From positions 310,001 to 374,000 of the forward strand of contig NZ_CP116477.1 of the NCBI RefSeq assembly GCF_028335745.1: a DNA stretch of 64,000 nt, in the 5' to 3' direction. A model generated the notes under the pieces. The model was not told the origin of the DNA and made no database searches. It worked only from the letters and a program-made list of their open reading frames with translations. Of this stretch, positions 42,765 to 52,858 are shown piece after piece. A program made the translations under genes and the position numbers. Positions within the stretch are counted from its first letter, which is position 1. Each line of letters begins with the position of its first letter. The stretch is from Pectobacterium sp. A5351. GTDB lineage: Bacteria > Pseudomonadota > Gammaproteobacteria > Enterobacterales > Enterobacteriaceae.

Positions 42765-45035
42765 ATGAGTGAGATGACTCATGACGGCGCAGAAAGCCTT
42801 GCGCTGCGCACGTTTACCGAAAATGCATACCTGAATTATTCCATGTACGTCATCATGGACAGGGCATTGCCGTTCATTGGCGATGGCCTGAAGCCTGTGC
42901 AGCGTCGCATTGTGTATGCGATGTCCGAACTGGGGCTGAATGCCAGCGCCAAATTTAAAAAATCCGCCCGTACCGTGGGTGACGTGCTGGGTAAATACCA
43001 CCCGCACGGCGACAGCGCCTGCTATGAAGCGATGGTGCTGATGGCGCAGCCGTTCTCGTACCGCTATCCGCTGGTGGATGGGCAGGGGAACTGGGGGGCG
43101 CCGGACGATCCAAAATCCTTCGCCGCCATGCGTTATACCGAATCTCGGCTGTCCAAATACGCTGAAATCCTGCTGTCGGAGTTAGGGCAGGGCACGGTTG
43201 ATTACATCCCGAACTTTGACGGGACGATGCAGGAGCCGAAAATGCTGCCTGCGCGTCTGCCGAATATTCTGCTGAACGGCACCACCGGTATCGCCGTCGG
43301 GATGGCCACGGACATACCGCCGCACAACGTGCGCGAAGTCGCTGCCGCCGCGGTGATGCTGCTGGAAAAACCGAACGCCTCGCTGGACGACTTATTGCAG
43401 CACGTTCAAGGGCCGGATTTCCCGACGGAAGCTGAAATCATTACGCCGCGCGAGGAAGTGCGCAAGCTTTACCAGAATGGCCGTGGCTCGGTGCGTATGC
43501 GTGCCGTCTGGAAAAAAGAAGACGGCGAAGTGGTGATTACCGCGCTGCCGCATCAGGTTTCCGGCGCCAAAGTGTTGGAGCAGATTGCCAGCCAGATGCG
43601 CGCGAAGAAGCTGCCGATGATCGACGATCTGCGCGATGAATCCGATCACGAGAACCCAACCCGTCTGGTGCTGGTGCCGCGTTCGAACCGCATCGATCTG
43701 GATCAAGTGATGAACCACCTGTTCGCCACTACCGATCTGGAAAAGAGCTATCGCGTTAACATGAACATGATCGGTCTGGATGGTCGTCCTAGTGTGAAAG
43801 GGTTGGTCGAGATCCTGAGCGAATGGCTGGTATTCCGTCGTGACACCGTGTGCCGCCGACTGAACTACCGTCTGGAAAAAGTGCTCAAGCGCCTGCATAT
43901 CCTTGAAGGCTTGCTGATTGCGTTCCTGAATATTGATGAAGTCATTCATATCATCCGCACGGAAGATGAGCCGAAGCCGGTACTGATGCGCCAGTTCAGC
44001 CTGAGTGAAACGCAGGCTGAAGCGATCCTGGAGCTGAAATTACGTCATTTGGCCAAGCTGGAAGAGATGAAAATCCGCGGCGAGCAGGACGATCTGGCAA
44101 AAGAGCGCGATCGGCTTCAGGACCTGCTGGCGTCGGATCGTAAGCTCAGCAATCTGATTAAGAAAGAAATTCAGGCGGATGCGCAAACTTATGGCGACGA
44201 TCGTCGCTCGCCGTTGCATGAACGCGGAGAAGCGAAAGCGATGAGCGAACATGACTTTGTGCCGTCCGAACCGGTCACCATTGTGCTGTCGGAAATGGGG
44301 TGGGTGCGCAGCGCCAAAGGGCATGATATCGATCCTGCCGGACTGAGTTACAAAGCGGGCGACAGTTTCCGCGCCGCCGCGAAAGGTAAGAGCAATCAGC
44401 CTGTGGTGTTTATTGACTCTACCGGCCGCAGCTACGCGCTGGACCCTATCACACTGCCTTCCGCACGCGGTCAGGGCGAGCCGCTGACGGGCAAACTCAC
44501 GCCGCCGCCGGGCGCAACGATTGAACAGGTGCTGATGACCGCAGACGATCAGCCGCTGCTGATGGCATCGGATGCGGGTTATGGCTTCGTGTGTACCTTT
44601 AACGATCTGGTGGCGCGCAACCGCGCGGGCAAAGCGATTATTACGCTGCCGGATAATGCGAAAGCGCTGGCTCCGATTGAGATCCACGGTGACGATAACC
44701 TGCTGATGGCGATCACCGCCGCTGGCAGAATGTTGTTGTTCCCTGTCTCCGATCTGCCACAGCTGTCAAAAGGCAAAGGCAACAAGATTGTGTCCATCTC
44801 TTCGGCAGATTTTGCTGAAGGTAAAGACCGTCTGACCTGGCTGTATCTGCTGCCGCCACAGGCTTCCGTCACGCTCTATTTCGGTAAGCGTAAGCTGGTG
44901 TTGCGTCCGAACGAGCTTCAGAAGTATCAGGGTGAGCGCGGACGGAAAGGCACGTTGCTGCGTGGGCTACAGCGCATCGACCGGATTGAGGTGGATGCAC
45001 CGCAGCAGATTAGCACCGGCAGCAGCGAAGAATAA
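42765..45035 (+). CDS. parC: DNA topoisomerase IV subunit A (ParC)
   Basis: The 756-residue cleavage subunit has the winged-helix/tower core with active-site Tyr124 (AAMRYTESR). The quinolone-resistance region [12 protein letters not shown] carries Ser84 and Glu88, equivalent to E. coli Ser80 and Glu84, both wild type. The C-terminal beta-pinwheel follows. Start codons at 42747 (GTG), 42756, 42765 and 42774 (ATG) are all in frame; 42765 is chosen because it gives a spacing of 11 nt to GAGGG. Confidence 0.95.
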   Translation: MSEMTHDGAESLALRTFTENAYLNYSMYVIMDRALPFIGDGLKPVQRRIVYAMSELGLNASAKFKKSARTVGDVLGKYHPHGDSACYEAMVLMAQPFSYRYPLVDGQGNWGAPDDPKSFAAMRYTESRLSKYAEILLSELGQGTVDYIPNFDGTMQEPKMLPARLPNILLNGTTGIAVGMATDIPPHNVREVAAAAVMLLEKPNASLDDLLQHVQGPDFPTEAEIITPREEVRKLYQNGRGSVRMRAVWKKEDGEVVITALPHQVSGAKVLEQIASQMRAKKLPMIDDLRDESDHENPTRLVLVPRSNRIDLDQVMNHLFATTDLEKSYRVNMNMIGLDGRPSVKGLVEILSEWLVFRRDTVCRRLNYRLEKVLKRLHILEGLLIAFLNIDEVIHIIRTEDEPKPVLMRQFSLSETQAEAILELKLRHLAKLEEMKIRGEQDDLAKERDRLQDLLASDRKLSNLIKKEIQADAQTYGDDRRSPLHERGEAKAMSEHDFVPSEPVTIVLSEMGWVRSAKGHDIDPAGLSYKAGDSFRAAAKGKSNQPVVFIDSTGRSYALDPITLPSARGQGEPLTGKLTPPPGATIEQVLMTADDQPLLMASDAGYGFVCTFNDLVARNRAGKAIITLPDNAKALAPIEIHGDDNLLMAITAAGRMLLFPVSDLPQLSKGKGNKIVSISSADFAEGKDRLTWLYLLPPQASVTLYFGKRKLVLRPNELQKYQGERGRKGTLLRGLQRIDRIEVDAPQQISTGSSEE

Positions 45036-45062
45036 CCCCTCCGTATTGTCCTGTGCATGTTG

Positions 45063-45089
45063 AGAAAGGCGGTGTAATACCGCCTTTCT
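45063..45089 (+). terminator. Terminator after parC
   Basis: An 11-bp stem (45063-45073 with 45079-45089) with a 5-nt loop is followed by TTTAG. Confidence 0.85.
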
Positions 45090-45185
45090 TTAGTTTCCGG
45101 TTGCCATCTTGCAGCAAATTGAATCACCGTGTGTTTTAGCGCGAAATCGCTATACTAGCGGCGGCTGTTGGCTAATGAGGTTGCT

Positions 45186-45923
45186 ATGTTATCCATTTTG
45201 CGTTTTTTTATTGTCGTTATATTTTCGATTTTGGTCTGTGTTTTTGGCTTGTTTTACTGCCTGTTCAGCCCTAGAAATCCCCGTCATGTGGCGACCTTCG
45301 GCCATCTTTTTGGGCGTTTGTCCACGGTGTTTGGCCTGAAAGTAGAAATGCGGATACCGGAAGAAGCCGCGCGTTACGGCAACTGCATCTATATCGCGAA
45401 TCATCAGAATAATTACGATATGGTCACGGTATCCAAAGCCGTCCAGCCTAGTACGGTTACCGTGGGTAAGAAAAGCCTGCTGTGGATCCCGTTCTTTGGG
45501 CCGCTCTACTGGCTGACGGGGAATTTGCTGATTGATCGCGAAAACCGCGCGAAAGCGCACGGCACCATCGCTCAGGTGGTGAAGCACATTAAAGAACGAA
45601 ACACCTCTATCTGGATGTTCCCCGAAGGTACACGCAGCCGTGGACGCGGTCTGCTGCCATTCAAAACCGGTGCTTTTCATGCCGCGATTAGCGCAGGCGT
45701 GCCGATTGTGCCGATTTGCGTGTCTACGACCAGCAATAAAGTGAAATTGAACCGCTGGAATAACGGCCTCGTTATCGTAGAAATGTTGCCGCCCATTGAT
45801 ACCCGTGCGTATACCAAAGATCAGGTTCGCGAGCTGGCGATACACTGCCATGATGTGATGGCGGCCAAGATTGCCGAGCTGGATGCGGATGTAGCGGCGC
45901 GCGAAGCGGCAGACAAAAAATAA
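45186..45923 (+). CDS. plsC: PlsC, 1-acyl-sn-glycerol-3-phosphate acyltransferase
   Basis: The 245-residue inner-membrane enzyme has an N-terminal hydrophobic segment (about 4-28), the HX4D motif NHQNNYD (His73, Asp78) and the glycerolphosphate-binding FPEGTRS (145-151). It acylates lysophosphatidic acid to phosphatidic acid in phospholipid synthesis. The length equals the E. coli enzyme from the ATG at 45186. It follows parC, as in E. coli. Confidence 0.96.
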   Translation: MLSILRFFIVVIFSILVCVFGLFYCLFSPRNPRHVATFGHLFGRLSTVFGLKVEMRIPEEAARYGNCIYIANHQNNYDMVTVSKAVQPSTVTVGKKSLLWIPFFGPLYWLTGNLLIDRENRAKAHGTIAQVVKHIKERNTSIWMFPEGTRSRGRGLLPFKTGAFHAAISAGVPIVPICVSTTSNKVKLNRWNNGLVIVEMLPPIDTRAYTKDQVRELAIHCHDVMAAKIAELDADVAAREAADKK

Positions 45924-46026
45924 ACTTACCTCATCGGGTTACGCGATTATTTGTTCCGATTATTTCTTCCGAATACCTAATCGCCAGTTAAACTTTGCTT
46001 ATGGTTAATGGATTTACGGAGTCATT

Positions 46027-47442
46027 ATGTCACTCAGCCGGCGTCAGTTTATTCAGGCATCGGGCCTTGCGTTATGTGCGGGTATGACGCCACTGGCAGC
46101 TAAAGCCAGTGGGAATTCCGCCGCATTGCCGATACCGCCATTACTGGAGTCGCGCCGAGGCCAGCCGCTTTTTCTGACCATGCAGCGTGCCCATTGGGCA
46201 TTTTCCGGCGATCGTAAGACCGCCATTTGGGGAATCAACGGCCGTTATCTGGGGCCAACGGTGCGGGTGTATGACGGTGATGACGTTAAGCTGATTTACA
46301 GTAACCGCCTGAGCGAGCCTGTCGCGATGACGATCGGCGGGTTGCAGGTGCCAGGTCCGCTAATGGGCGGATCCGCCCGTATTATTTCTCCAGGAACCGA
46401 CTGGTCGCCGGTGTTGCCCATTCGTCAGCCGTCAGCGACCTGCTGGTATCATGCGAATACGCCGAACCGCATGGCACCTCATATCTATAACGGGCTGGCA
46501 GGACTATGGCTGGTGGAAGACCGAGCCAGTAAGGCCCTGCCGCTGCCCAATCACTACGGTGTTGATGATTTCCCCTTGATTATTCAGGATAAACGACTGG
46601 ATAACTTTGGTGTCCCTATTTATAACCCGCCTTCTAGCGGCGGCTTCGTGGGGGATTCGCTATTAGTTAACGGCATCCAAAATCCCTTTGTTGAAGTGTC
46701 CCGTGGCTGGGTGCGTCTGAGGTTGCTGAACGCGTCGAACTCCCGGCGTTATGTGATGCGGTTGAGCGATGGTCGGGCGATGCATGTGATTGCCAGCGAT
46801 CAAGGACTGCTACCCGCGCCGATGGCGGTGAACCAGCTTTCTCTTGCACCCGGCGAACGGCGTGAGATTCTGATCGATATGTCGCAGGGCGAAGACGTCA
46901 CGCTGACGGCAGGGGAGTCGGCTGGGATTATGGATCGCCTGCGCGGCTTATTTGAGCCTTCCAGCATCCTGATTTCTACGCAAATACTCACGCTTAAGCC
47001 GACGGGCCTGCTGCCATTGGTGACGGACAACCTGCCGATGCGCCTGCTGGCCGACAACATCATTGAAGGCAGCATCAGCCGCACGCGCGAATTCCGTCTG
47101 GGTGACAGCTTGCCCGGCATCAACGGTGCGATGTGGGACATGACGCGTGCCGATGTACAAACTCAGCTTGGCCGCTGTGAGCGCTGGATTATCCACGCCG
47201 ACACGCCGCAGGCTTTCCATATTCAGGGTGTTAAATTCCTGGTGCGTAGCGCGAACGGCGGCCCTCCGGCTGTCGAGGACAGCGGCTGGAAAGATACGGT
47301 GTGGGTGGATAACGATGTCGAGCTGCTGGTTTATTTCATGCAGCCTTCCTCAATGGCGTTCCCTTTCCTGTATTACAGCCAGACGCTGGAATTGGCCGAT
47401 CGTGGTTCAACGGGACAGCTCATCGTACAGCCTACTATGTAA
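46027..47442 (+). CDS. ftsP: FtsP (SufI), Tat-exported division protein with multicopper-oxidase fold
   Basis: The 471-residue protein has a Tat signal peptide with SRRQFIQASGLALCAG (twin arginine) and cleavage near AKA (about 27). Three cupredoxin domains follow. The copper-ligand histidine motifs of true oxidases are largely missing, for example HANTPNRM and HADTPQAF only. FtsP stabilises the divisome under stress. It follows plsC as in E. coli. Confidence 0.95.
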   Translation: MSLSRRQFIQASGLALCAGMTPLAAKASGNSAALPIPPLLESRRGQPLFLTMQRAHWAFSGDRKTAIWGINGRYLGPTVRVYDGDDVKLIYSNRLSEPVAMTIGGLQVPGPLMGGSARIISPGTDWSPVLPIRQPSATCWYHANTPNRMAPHIYNGLAGLWLVEDRASKALPLPNHYGVDDFPLIIQDKRLDNFGVPIYNPPSSGGFVGDSLLVNGIQNPFVEVSRGWVRLRLLNASNSRRYVMRLSDGRAMHVIASDQGLLPAPMAVNQLSLAPGERREILIDMSQGEDVTLTAGESAGIMDRLRGLFEPSSILISTQILTLKPTGLLPLVTDNLPMRLLADNIIEGSISRTREFRLGDSLPGINGAMWDMTRADVQTQLGRCERWIIHADTPQAFHIQGVKFLVRSANGGPPAVEDSGWKDTVWVDNDVELLVYFMQPSSMAFPFLYYSQTLELADRGSTGQLIVQPTM

Positions 47443-47794
47443 GCCCCTTATCGATCGCCATTCCCCTTCTTTACTTATCCCTCTGCCGTGACGCGTGTGA
47501 CGGCATTGTTTCTGGTATCCATCAGTTTCTTAATGTGATCCACCTCTATTCAGACAAACCAAAATTAAAGATGCGAAGCCGTGCGGACGATACCTTATAG
47601 ATTGATGTTGTTATGAATTTAGGGTGAATCGCGTTTTGAATCACATGCGGTTCCGGGTTTGATAGGTGCTAAAAAAACACGTTTTATTACAACAATTTCA
47701 GAGTCAGAGCGTTCCGTTTCGCGATGAAATCAGGTTCACTCCCTGTTTTAACCTGCACGCAGCCAGAATGCTGCGTCACTAAAAAGGCTGCACT
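47443..47794 (+). other. ftsP terminator-like hairpin and upstream region of the GntR gene
   Basis: An imperfect hairpin TGCCGT...ACGGCA (47484-47505) followed by TTGTTTC lies 41 nt after ftsP and is a likely terminator. The remaining sequence is AT-rich with a GCAGC...GCTGC hairpin near 47759. No further gene is evident. Confidence 0.5.
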
Positions 47795-48532
47795 ATGCGG
47801 GAATTACTGCTTTGGGTCAGGGATCAACTGGCTGAGGCGTCGTCGGCGCCTCGCTATATGCAGCTCGCGTCGTTGCTTGAATCAGAAATCGGCCGTCGGA
47901 AGGCGTTAGCAGGTCAGTTCTTACCTGCGGAAAGATTGATTGCACAACAGCTGGGATTATCACGCGTAACGGTTTCCCGTTCCTTGTCGCTGCTGGAAGA
48001 AAAGGGGTTGATTGTTCGCCAGCAGGGGGTAGGAACCCGCATCGTTCAACGGCTCCACTACGCGTTAAGCGCCGAAGATGAAGGTTTCACCGCGTTGGTG
48101 CTGAAACAGGGTGGCGTCGCTGGTAGCCTGTGGTTAGAGAAAACGATACAGGTTCCGCCTGCTGCTATCGCGGCAAAAATGTTGCTGCCGGAAGGTGAGG
48201 CCGTTACCTATCTGCGGCGCGTGCGGCTCAGCAATGGTGAGCCTGTCTCGCTGGAAACAACCTGGATTCCGCAAAAATTCCTGCCTGACCCGGAAGCGCT
48301 TGAACAGTCTCTCTACCAATATTGGAGGACAGGTGGGATCATCCCAGACAAGAAACGCTATCTTTTCAAAGCGATTGCCTGTGCGGCAGAAGTCGCCACG
48401 CTGCTTGGTATCGCGGTGGAAGCACCGATACTGTATTGCCAACTGCATGTTTATAACGATCGGGGTGAACTGCTGGAATACAGCGAGGCACATTGCCGTA
48501 GCGATGTGTATGAAATTCAATTTGCCGATTAG
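47795..48532 (+). CDS. GntR-family transcriptional regulator with UTRA domain
   Basis: The 245-residue protein has a GntR winged helix (about 20-85; FLPAERLIAQQLGLSRVTVSRSL, GLIVRQQGVGTRI) and a UTRA effector domain (about 95-240, with RVRLSNGEPVSLETTWIP). Such proteins are repressors of sugar, amino-sugar or phosphonate genes released by a small metabolite. No obvious target operon is adjacent; dkgA is convergent. I cannot assign the effector. Confidence 0.85.
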   Translation: MRELLLWVRDQLAEASSAPRYMQLASLLESEIGRRKALAGQFLPAERLIAQQLGLSRVTVSRSLSLLEEKGLIVRQQGVGTRIVQRLHYALSAEDEGFTALVLKQGGVAGSLWLEKTIQVPPAAIAAKMLLPEGEAVTYLRRVRLSNGEPVSLETTWIPQKFLPDPEALEQSLYQYWRTGGIIPDKKRYLFKAIACAAEVATLLGIAVEAPILYCQLHVYNDRGELLEYSEAHCRSDVYEIQFAD

Positions 48533-48536
48533 AAGA

Positions 48537-48565
48537 AAAATGCCAGCGCGGTGAATGCTGGCATT
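48537..48565 (-). terminator. Hairpin between the GntR gene and dkgA
   Basis: A 9-bp stem (48539-48547 with 48557-48565) is followed on the minus strand by TTTTTCTTC. It best serves dkgA but lies between convergent genes. Confidence 0.7.
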
Positions 48566-48599
48566 AAAGGTGGATTAGCTCTTAGCCGTAGATTAGCGC

Positions 48600-49427
48600 T
48601 TAGTCGTTTCTCGGTTCATCTGGGTCCGACCCGAGTCGCTTCCCGCTATCCAGCTTGGCAATTTCACCCAGCTCGTCTTTATCCAGACGGAAATCGAACA
48701 CCTCGAAGTTTTCCTTGATGCGGGAAGGCGTCACCGATTTAGGAATCACCACCAGCCCGCAGTCCAGATGCCAGCGAATCACGATCTGTGCCGGCGTTTT
48801 CCCGTATTTTGTCGCCAGTTTACGGATAATCGGATGGTCAAAAACACCCTCGCCGCCCTGTGCCAGCGGGCTCCAGGACTCGGTCTGGATATGATGCGTC
48901 GCATTCCAGGCGTGGAGCTGTCTTTGCTGGAGAAGAGGGTGTAGCTCGACCTGATCGATAACTGGCAATACGCCCGTTTCTTCTTTTAGCCGCTGTAAGT
49001 GGTGAATGTGGAAATTGCTAACGCCGATGCTTTTCGCCAGACCCTGTTCCTGGAGTTTGATGAGTCCGCGCCAGGCATCCACAGAGGTGTTCTGTTGCGG
49101 GAGCGGCCAGTGAATCAGGTAGAGATCGATATAATCTAACCGAAGTTTTCTCAGGCTTTCCTCCAACGCCTTCTGGGGATCGGTATGATCGCCATTCCAG
49201 AGCTTGGTGGTGATGAAGACTTCTTCACGCGGCAGATTCGCGGAGCTCAGTGCCTGACCGACAGCTTCCTCGTTCTTATAAATAGCGGCGGTATCGATCG
49301 CCCGATAACCGAGGGACAATGCTTCAGTCACGGCGATTACCGTGTCTTCACTGCTTGCTCGCCAGACACCAAGGCCCAACTGGGGCATGATATTGCCGTC
49401 CGCCAGCTTAACTTTCGGTTGCGTCAT
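48600..49427 (-). CDS. dkgA: DkgA, 2,5-diketo-D-gluconate reductase A (aldo/keto reductase)
   Basis: The 275-residue aldo/keto reductase has the catalytic tetrad motifs DTAAIYKNEEAVG (Asp, Tyr), TKLWN (Lys) and LIHWPLP (His). The IPKSVTPSRI NADPH-specificity loop is also present. It reduces 2,5-diketo-D-gluconate and, in E. coli, methylglyoxal and other aldehydes. The yqhD-dkgA pair is YqhC-controlled in E. coli. Confidence 0.93.
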   Translation of the reverse strand: MTQPKVKLADGNIMPQLGLGVWRASSEDTVIAVTEALSLGYRAIDTAAIYKNEEAVGQALSSANLPREEVFITTKLWNGDHTDPQKALEESLRKLRLDYIDLYLIHWPLPQQNTSVDAWRGLIKLQEQGLAKSIGVSNFHIHHLQRLKEETGVLPVIDQVELHPLLQQRQLHAWNATHHIQTESWSPLAQGGEGVFDHPIIRKLATKYGKTPAQIVIRWHLDCGLVVIPKSVTPSRIKENFEVFDFRLDKDELGEIAKLDSGKRLGSDPDEPRND

Positions 49428-49589
49428 CTCATTCTCCTTTTATATCCGTTAATCCATAAAAATATCATAGAGTTAACTGGATGGGCGACCTGTTCATATC
49501 ACGAAAATAGCGGAACGTGTCCCTCGCAGGAACAGGCATATGATTTCATTCTAGTAGAAAAATGCAGCGGTTATGGATTGTCCGATGAT

Positions 49590-49613
49590 AAGGGGAGCCG
49601 ATTGGCTCCCCTT
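49590..49613. terminator. Hairpin between yqhD and dkgA
   Basis: A 10-bp GC-rich stem (49590-49599 with 49604-49613) has no T-run. It lies 89 nt after the yqhD stop and may be an attenuator or an mRNA-protecting hairpin rather than a full terminator. Confidence 0.55.
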
Positions 49614-49701
49614 AACAGACACAGCATTGAGTTGAGGGTATTAGTGTTGTTTAAATGATCGCGTTTTCTCCTATCATTCGAAGGGTTAAGAACGGAGGGG
49701 C

Positions 49702-50865
49702 TTAGCGCGCCGCTTCGTAAATCTTCTGACTTTCTTCCAGCGTAATGTCGCGGTGCTCGCCCAGCGCGGTCAGGCCATGCTCGTTGAGTTTGGCGACCAG
49801 TGTCGGAATGGACCTGCCATCCAACTGATAGTCAGACATGCGGGTCGGTACGCCCATTTTCTCGAAGAAGTCGCGCGTAGCGGCAATCGCACCGTCGATG
49901 CGCTGGTCTTCGCTACCGTCGCGCAGGTTCCAGACGCGCTCGGCGTATTGCAGCAGTTTGTCGCGCTTCTGGGCTTTTCTCGCTGCCAGCATGGCGGGCA
50001 GGACGATAGCCAGCGTTTGGGCATGATCGAGACCGTGCAGCGCCGTTAATTCGTGCCCCAGCATGTGGGTTGACCAATCCTGCGGCACGCCTGCGCCAAT
50101 CAGGCCGTTCAACGCCATCGTGGCGCTCCACATCACATTGGCTCTGACCTTGTAGTTTTCCGGTTCTGCCAGTGCGCGCGGGCCTTCTTCAACCAGCGTC
50201 AGCAGCAAGCCTTCCGCAAAACGATCCTGTACTTTGGCATCGACGGAATACGTCAGGTACTGCTCGACAGTATGAACGAAGGCGTCAACCACGCCGTTCG
50301 CAATTTGGCGAGCGGGCAGGGTATACGTCACGACGGGATCGAGCACGGCGAAAAGCGGCTGTGTGTAGCGTGAACGGAAAGCGAGCTTATCGTTGGTCGA
50401 TTGACGGGTGATGACCGCGCCGTTATTGGATTCCGAACCGGTCGCAGGCAGAGTGAGCACGGCGGCCATTGCAACGCCGCGATCGATTTCTGCGCCACCG
50501 GTTTGCAGGATGTGCCACGGGTCCTGCGCGGCCTGATAATCTGCGGCAGCAGCGATAAATTTCGTGCCATCAACCACAGATCCACCGCCAACGGCCAGCA
50601 GGAAATCAATCTTCTCCGCACGGACGACCTCGACGGCTTTCATCAGCGTTTCGTAAGTCGGGTTCGGCTCAATGCCGGAAAACTCACGTACGTTGCGGCC
50701 TTCTAGTGCGCGATAGACCTGATCCAGTACGCCATTGTGCTTCACGCTGCCGCCGCCGTAGGTAATGAGGATACGGGCATCGGCAGGAATTTCTTTGCCT
50801 AATTCAGCAATCTGGCCTTCGCCAAACAAAATTTTGGTAGGGGTATGAAGTGTGAAATTGAGCAT
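49702..50865 (-). CDS. yqhD: YqhD, NADPH-dependent aldehyde reductase (iron-type alcohol dehydrogenase fold)
   Basis: The 387-residue group III alcohol dehydrogenase has the NADPH motif GGGSVVDGTKF and the metal-ligand motifs NGVVDAFVHTVEQYL, HMLGHELTALHGLDHAQTLA. It reduces short aldehydes such as acrolein, methylglyoxal and malondialdehyde and so aids aldehyde detoxification. It starts 3 nt after the nitroreductase stop, and dkgA lies downstream. Confidence 0.95.
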   Translation of the reverse strand: MLNFTLHTPTKILFGEGQIAELGKEIPADARILITYGGGSVKHNGVLDQVYRALEGRNVREFSGIEPNPTYETLMKAVEVVRAEKIDFLLAVGGGSVVDGTKFIAAAADYQAAQDPWHILQTGGAEIDRGVAMAAVLTLPATGSESNNGAVITRQSTNDKLAFRSRYTQPLFAVLDPVVTYTLPARQIANGVVDAFVHTVEQYLTYSVDAKVQDRFAEGLLLTLVEEGPRALAEPENYKVRANVMWSATMALNGLIGAGVPQDWSTHMLGHELTALHGLDHAQTLAIVLPAMLAARKAQKRDKLLQYAERVWNLRDGSEDQRIDGAIAATRDFFEKMGVPTRMSDYQLDGRSIPTLVAKLNEHGLTALGEHRDITLEESQKIYEAAR

Positions 50866-50868
50866 AGG

Positions 50869-51609
50869 TTATTTGTCCAGTTTAAAGCCCTGTTGGAGGA
50901 TCGCGGGTAAGACTTTCGGGAAATAAATGTGCTGATAGTAGCTGGCGGTGTTATCACCCCAGTTGTCACCGTCTGCGCGGCCGGTTTGCTGCCAGTGTGT
51001 CACCAGCGTGTGGTTATATTGCTCGATAGCCGCAGGCAGAACCTCCTGATGGTAGGTTTCATCATGGCGGAATGAATTCAGCGGCAGACGTGGTTTTTGA
51101 TGCGCAGGGGTGTCCACATAACCGATAGCGATACCTGCGACGGGGAACGTCAGTTCAGGCAGTTCCAGAAAATCGATCATCGCCTGCGGCTCGCGACGAA
51201 TGCCGCCAATCGGGACGATGCCCAGCCCAAATGAGCGTGCCGCGGCCATCAGCGTGCCAAGCGCGATACCGACATCCGTTGTGCCAGCGATCAGGCTTTC
51301 GAGGCTTTCATGCGCGTGCTGTTGCTTGTCGCTCATGGCAATCCCGACCTGTGTTTTATGCATATCCAGTACCACGGTAATAAAGACGGGCGCTTTGGCA
51401 ATCCACGGCTGGCCGCCAGCCAACTCGGCGATGCGCGCCCTGCGTTCCGGGTCACGAGTGACGATGAGCGAGACCTGTTGAGAGTTCACGGAGGTCGGTG
51501 CCAGATGCGCGGACTGAATAATGGCATCCAGCACGTCATCGGGAATCGCTTTATCAAGATAGCTACGTTCACTGCGGTGTGAGGTGAACAGCTCAATTGT
51601 TTTATTCAT
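50869..51609 (-). CDS. NfsA-like NAD(P)H-dependent nitroreductase family protein
   Basis: The 246-residue FMN nitroreductase has HRSERSYLDKAIPDD, the APTSVNSQQVSLIVTRDP FMN-binding region, and GTLMAAARSFGLGIVPIGGIRR. It belongs to the NfsA/FRP group by layout. It probably reduces nitro compounds, quinones or flavins, with the substrate unknown. It is placed upstream of yqhD with a 3-nt gap, so it likely forms an operon with it. Start 51609 matches the usual N-terminus; the frame runs 23 codons further upstream. Confidence 0.85.
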   Translation of the reverse strand: MNKTIELFTSHRSERSYLDKAIPDDVLDAIIQSAHLAPTSVNSQQVSLIVTRDPERRARIAELAGGQPWIAKAPVFITVVLDMHKTQVGIAMSDKQQHAHESLESLIAGTTDVGIALGTLMAAARSFGLGIVPIGGIRREPQAMIDFLELPELTFPVAGIAIGYVDTPAHQKPRLPLNSFRHDETYHQEVLPAAIEQYNHTLVTHWQQTGRADGDNWGDNTASYYQHIYFPKVLPAILQQGFKLDK

Positions 51610-51840
51610 GTCTTTTCCCGTGGGATGAAGGGGCGAATGTATGCTGAGTATTGTCATCAACCCGCGAAAGCCGTTCAATGCACATTTCTGTTTGCTTATT
51701 GCCTATTTCTCCAAAATACAGGAGAAAAGGGTGATAATAATTCGCAGGTATGTCATTTTGTTTCTTCTGTCAGGAGAGCGGCTTCGGGCAGGAAAAGCGA
51801 ACCCGTAGCGAGATAACTCTATTTTGACGGAAAGCCAATT

Positions 51841-52839
51841 ATGTTGACCGAAGGCCAGTGCGAGGGATTTGTTCAGAACCCCGCAGATCAGAAACCCATC
51901 GTTCAGGAACTCACTGAACCGCAGCAGACGGTACGGCAACGCATCGTGCAACAGGCTATCCGCTGCTCAACCAAAAACTGGGCCACGCCTTCGCTCGTGC
52001 CTCAGGTTAAAATTCTTTATACGGAACAGCACCACCCGCGCGTGCCAGTCATGTATGAGCCGACGATCGTCATCATTTTTCAGGGGCAGAAAATTGGCTA
52101 TCTGGGCGGGAAAACCTTCCAGTATGACCCGGAAAACTACCTGCTGATGACGGTGCCGCTGCCGTTTGAATGTGAAACGATAGCCAGCGTTGAACACCCG
52201 TTGGTGGGGATGGCGATCCGTATCGATATCCAGATGCTTCAGGATTTGTTGATTGATATCGGTGATGACGACAGTGCGATCCGCCCCTGTTCCTGCACAT
52301 GCGGCGTGAACAGCGCGCCGCTGACCGATGAAATTCTGTGTGCCGTGGAGCGGCTGCTGGATGCGATGGATAACCCGCGTGATGCCCGCGTGCTGGGGCC
52401 TACGATTGTGCGCGAGATTATCTATCATATGCTCTGCGGCGAACGCGGCGCGGCATTACAGGCGCTGGTCAATCGGCACACGCACTTCAGCCAAATTGCC
52501 AAGTCTCTGCGACGTATCGAAAACCACTATGCCGATAGCCTGAATGTGGAACAACTGGCGGCGGAAGTGAACATGAGCGTCTCGGCTTTTCATCATAATT
52601 TCAAAGCGGTCACCAACACCTCGCCGTTGCAGTACCTGAAATCCTACCGCTTACACAAAGCCCGCGTGATGATGATCAACGAAGGGCTGAGAGCGGGCGT
52701 CGCGGCCGCTCGTGTAGGATATGAGAGCGTGTCGCAATTTAGCCGGGAATTTAAGCGCTATTTCGGTGCGACGCCGAGCGATGAGGCGGCGAGATTAAAG
52801 GCCAGCAATATGGCAGTTGAGGAAAGCTGGAGGCGTTAA
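51841..52839 (+). CDS. yqhC: YqhC-like AraC-family transcriptional regulator
   Basis: The 332-residue regulator has an N-terminal AraC_N-type cupin domain (about 45-200) and the two helix-turn-helix AraC motifs near the C-terminus ([16 protein letters not shown] and [18 protein letters not shown]). A cysteine cluster CSCTCG lies at about residues 150-155. In E. coli, YqhC is activated by aldehydes and turns on yqhD-dkgA. It is divergent from the nitroreductase-yqhD unit, fitting that role. YqhC is the likely orthologue. Confidence 0.88.
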   Translation: MLTEGQCEGFVQNPADQKPIVQELTEPQQTVRQRIVQQAIRCSTKNWATPSLVPQVKILYTEQHHPRVPVMYEPTIVIIFQGQKIGYLGGKTFQYDPENYLLMTVPLPFECETIASVEHPLVGMAIRIDIQMLQDLLIDIGDDDSAIRPCSCTCGVNSAPLTDEILCAVERLLDAMDNPRDARVLGPTIVREIIYHMLCGERGAALQALVNRHTHFSQIAKSLRRIENHYADSLNVEQLAAEVNMSVSAFHHNFKAVTNTSPLQYLKSYRLHKARVMMINEGLRAGVAAARVGYESVSQFSREFKRYFGATPSDEAARLKASNMAVEESWRR

Positions 52840-52858
52840 GAAAGCGTGCGGTTACCGA

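Noticed and set aside
42702..43007. Upstream extension of the parE-parC frame into parC
   Set aside because: This part is antisense to the conserved ParC N-terminal coding region and is a shadow.
47500..47794. A small gene before the GntR regulator
   Set aside because: The 61-codon frame at 47724-47909 overlaps the regulator in another frame and has no ribosome site or family signal.
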